A DNA stretch of 14,874 nucleotides from an uncultured Collinsella sp. (GTDB lineage Bacteria; Actinomycetota; Coriobacteriia; Coriobacteriales; Coriobacteriaceae): NCBI GenBank assembly GCA_902464645.1, contig CABQKL010000049.1, positions 1 through 14,874 of the forward strand, read 5' to 3'. Under the pieces are notes generated by a model. It worked only from the letters and a program-made list of their open reading frames with translations. It was not told the origin of the DNA and did no database searches. Position 1 is the stretch's first letter. Every line of letters starts with the position of its first letter. The position numbers and the translations under genes were made by a program. This document shows, in pieces, positions 13,604 through 14,874 of this stretch.

Positions 13604-14709
13604 TTCGCCGTCAACTTATCAATTTCCAAAACCGCAGTGTCGATGTCCGCGTCGGATTGGGCGCGTTCGAGGAGCTGTCGCGCATGTTTGCCTCGGCTGT
13701 GGGCAAACCCAAGCGGGCGATGGTGGTTTGGAACAGCGCCACATCCGAGCGTTTTGGCGAGGTTGTCGAGCATGCGCTGGTCGACGCCGGTTTTGCCGTG
13801 TCGCCGCTTGTCCTCGAGGTTTCGCCTGCCGGTGCTAAGCTGGCCGATGCCGATACCGTTTTTGGCGCCCTGTCGGCTAACGGCATTACCTGCGACGATC
13901 TCGTTGTCGCTGTCGGCGACACGGCGACCTGCTCGGTCGTTTGCTGGTGTGCCAATCAGTGGTGCGGTCGCACCGAGTGCGCCTTGCTGCCGACGACGTT
14001 CGACGCCATGCTCACGGTCGCGACGACTATGAAGCCACTCGTCGCCTCGTCGGCGAATGCGCTTCCCGCTATCGCGTTCCGTCCCGAGCCGGGCTTGGTC
14101 GTGTGTGACCTCGAACTTGTTCGCGAAGCGGACCCCGAGGACCTCATGCTCGGTTATGCGGTACTTGTTGGCACCATGCTTTCGAGCAGCAAGTCCCGTT
14201 GGAATCAGTTTACCGAGACCGTCCCCGAGATTCTCGCTGGCGAGGAAGTCGCGCTTGTCAATGCCGTTCAGTGGTCTCAGACTGCCCGCAAGGACGTACT
14301 GATGGCCACGAACCCGAGCGCCCGCCATGCGCTCGATTTTGGCAAGACGGGGGAGTGTACCCTGCGCGCCTGCCTGGGCGATGCCGCGGCACACGTCCCC
14401 GTATACCAGCTCCTTTCCGAGGGCATGCGCTTTGAAGCGCGCCTAGCACATGATGCCTGCGACTTCGATATCGACTACGTGTTTGAGGTTGATGACTGCT
14501 TGGAGGACTTTGGCATCGAGGAGCTTGGCTTCGACTTGGAGCCCACCGCGTTTATTGAGGAGTTCCGCAAGCAGCAGTTCGCTCGCTCAAACCGCAGCAT
14601 GCTGCCGCTGCCCGCAGCACTCGGTGCTATCCGCCTGACAAATGTCGAGGACGAGGTTCTCGAACGTCATGCGCAGGCGTATTTGGCTTCTCGCAAGGAA
14701 CTTCTCTAA
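13600..14709 (+). CDS. aroB: 3-dehydroquinate synthase-like protein, active site apparently lost
   Basis: This 369-residue protein follows the AroB fold throughout: VRVGLGAFEEL near the N-terminus, DDLVVAVGD (99-107), LLPTTFDAML (129-138), AIAFRPEPGLVVCDLELV and ALDFGKTGE. Canonical AroB makes 3-dehydroquinate from DAHP using NAD+ and a divalent metal. Here the NAD-binding GGGVxxDxxGF is replaced by GDTATCSVVCWC (106-117). The metal ligands corresponding to Aspergillus nidulans Glu194 and His271 are Val188 and Lys249, and no HGE motif with the third ligand (His287) is seen near 265-276. Asn268 and His275 become Asp246 and Cys253, and Lys197 becomes Gly191. Lys145 (Lys152) and Arg242 (Arg264) are kept. 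The frame is intact and codon use matches its neighbours, so it is probably a functional diverged protein rather than a pseudogene. The start is ATG 13600, overlapping aroK by four bases, with GGAG at 13585-13588. Confidence 0.8.
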   Translation: MIRRQLINFQNRSVDVRVGLGAFEELSRMFASAVGKPKRAMVVWNSATSERFGEVVEHALVDAGFAVSPLVLEVSPAGAKLADADTVFGALSANGITCDDLVVAVGDTATCSVVCWCANQWCGRTECALLPTTFDAMLTVATTMKPLVASSANALPAIAFRPEPGLVVCDLELVREADPEDLMLGYAVLVGTMLSSSKSRWNQFTETVPEILAGEEVALVNAVQWSQTARKDVLMATNPSARHALDFGKTGECTLRACLGDAAAHVPVYQLLSEGMRFEARLAHDACDFDIDYVFEVDDCLEDFGIEELGFDLEPTAFIEEFRKQQFARSNRSMLPLPAALGAIRLTNVEDEVLERHAQAYLASRKELL

Positions 14710-14714
14710 CTTTA

Positions 14715-14740
14715 TTGACATCAATCGTCTTTCGTATCAT
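14715..14740 (+). promoter_or_regulatory. Promoter-like sequence before the last gene
   Basis: A perfect TTGACA (14715-14720) lies just after the aroB-like stop codon. The best -10, TATCAT (14735-14740), matches five of six positions, but the spacer is only 14 bases; a poorer -10 (CATTTT, 14738-14743) gives 17. Transcription would begin close to the first base of the hairpin that follows. Confidence 0.45.
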
Positions 14741-14745
14741 TTTGA

Positions 14746-14815
14746 GGGACGGGTTTTCAATCGGTTGCGGATCGCGTGCGAATCCGTTTTTCGATCGAGG
14801 CCCGTCCCGCTTTTA
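14746..14815 (+). terminator. Large hairpin: terminator or 5' leader attenuator
   Basis: GGGACGGG (14746-14753) pairs perfectly with CCCGTCCC (14801-14808). Inside, ATCG (14760-14763) can pair with CGAT (14792-14795), and CGGAT (14768-14772) with ATCCG (14782-14786), giving a long three-part stem. GCTTTTA follows. It could terminate the alaS-aroB operon, or regulate the downstream gene if the promoter-like sequence just before it is used. I recognise no known riboswitch core. Confidence 0.6.
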
Positions 14816-14840
14816 TGAGGACAACAAGAAAGGAATCTGC

Positions 14841-14874
14841 ATGTCTGAGTTTGCTGCCGGTCCTGCCGGTCGTA
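14841..14874 (+). CDS. Start of an unidentified gene (3' partial)
   Basis: AAAGGA (14829-14834) sits six bases before an ATG, and 11 codons (MSEFAAGPAGR) run to the window edge. That is too little to identify. Downstream of aroB, actinobacteria and relatives often carry an Xaa-Pro peptidase gene followed by efp, so a peptidase is a reasonable guess, from gene order only. Confidence 0.6.
   Translation, partial: MSEFAAGPAGR

Noticed and set aside
13561..14394. A 277-codon - strand frame opposite the degenerate aroB gene, considered as an alternative explanation for that region
   Set aside because: The + strand product keeps AroB-like sequence over its whole length and overlaps aroK by ATGA, while the antisense product resembles nothing and has a shadow-frame composition.
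1..14874. Mobile elements, phage genes, CRISPR arrays, tRNA or rRNA genes
   Set aside because: No transposase, integrase, repeat-spacer array or structural RNA signature was seen on either strand; nearly all sequence is assigned to conserved protein genes.

Overview
The window looks like chromosome from a moderately high-GC Gram-positive bacterium. The gene set suggests an actinobacterium of class Coriobacteriia, probably Collinsella or a close relative. That placement rests on gene content, gene order, codon choice and strong AGGAGG-type ribosome binding sites, not on a marker-gene comparison. Apart from one 79-codon gene, every gene is on the + strand. The region is densely coding, with many 2-10 base gaps or 4-8 base overlaps, and has no insertion sequence, phage gene, tRNA, rRNA or CRISPR array.

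Layout. (1) 1-1210: the 3' part of a membrane-anchored family 2 glycosyltransferase, closed by a very strong terminator hairpin. (2) 1242-2943: a small A24 prepilin peptidase followed by an HD-domain dGTPase-like phosphohydrolase. (3) 2989-4353: rarA, a replication-associated clamp-loader-like AAA+ ATPase. (4) 4449-7611: a tight four-gene unit of a DUF948/YtxG-like membrane coiled-coil protein, a degenerate RsbW-like anti-sigma factor, a SigB/SigF-type sigma factor and an AI-2E family permease with an acidic tail. This looks like a general-stress module without a linked anti-anti-sigma factor. (5) 7618-7911: a more AT-rich patch with a small membrane protein on the - strand, converging on the permease gene. 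(6) 7950-14709: a + strand terminator, then a housekeeping operon alaS-ruvX-mltG-yqeG-aroK-aroB. (7) 14710-14874: a promoter-like sequence, a large hairpin leader or terminator, and the first 11 codons of another gene.

The most notable observations are these. The aroB-like protein keeps the dehydroquinate synthase framework but has lost the metal ligands and most catalytic and NAD-binding residues, although it sits directly behind an apparently intact shikimate kinase gene. The RsbW-like protein keeps the catalytic-base Glu but has Phe in place of the Mg-binding Asn and no glycine box. The permease transcript has no visible terminator until after it would have crossed the opposing small gene. 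The structured element before the last gene may be an attenuator. I saw no defence system or other wholly new multi-gene system.
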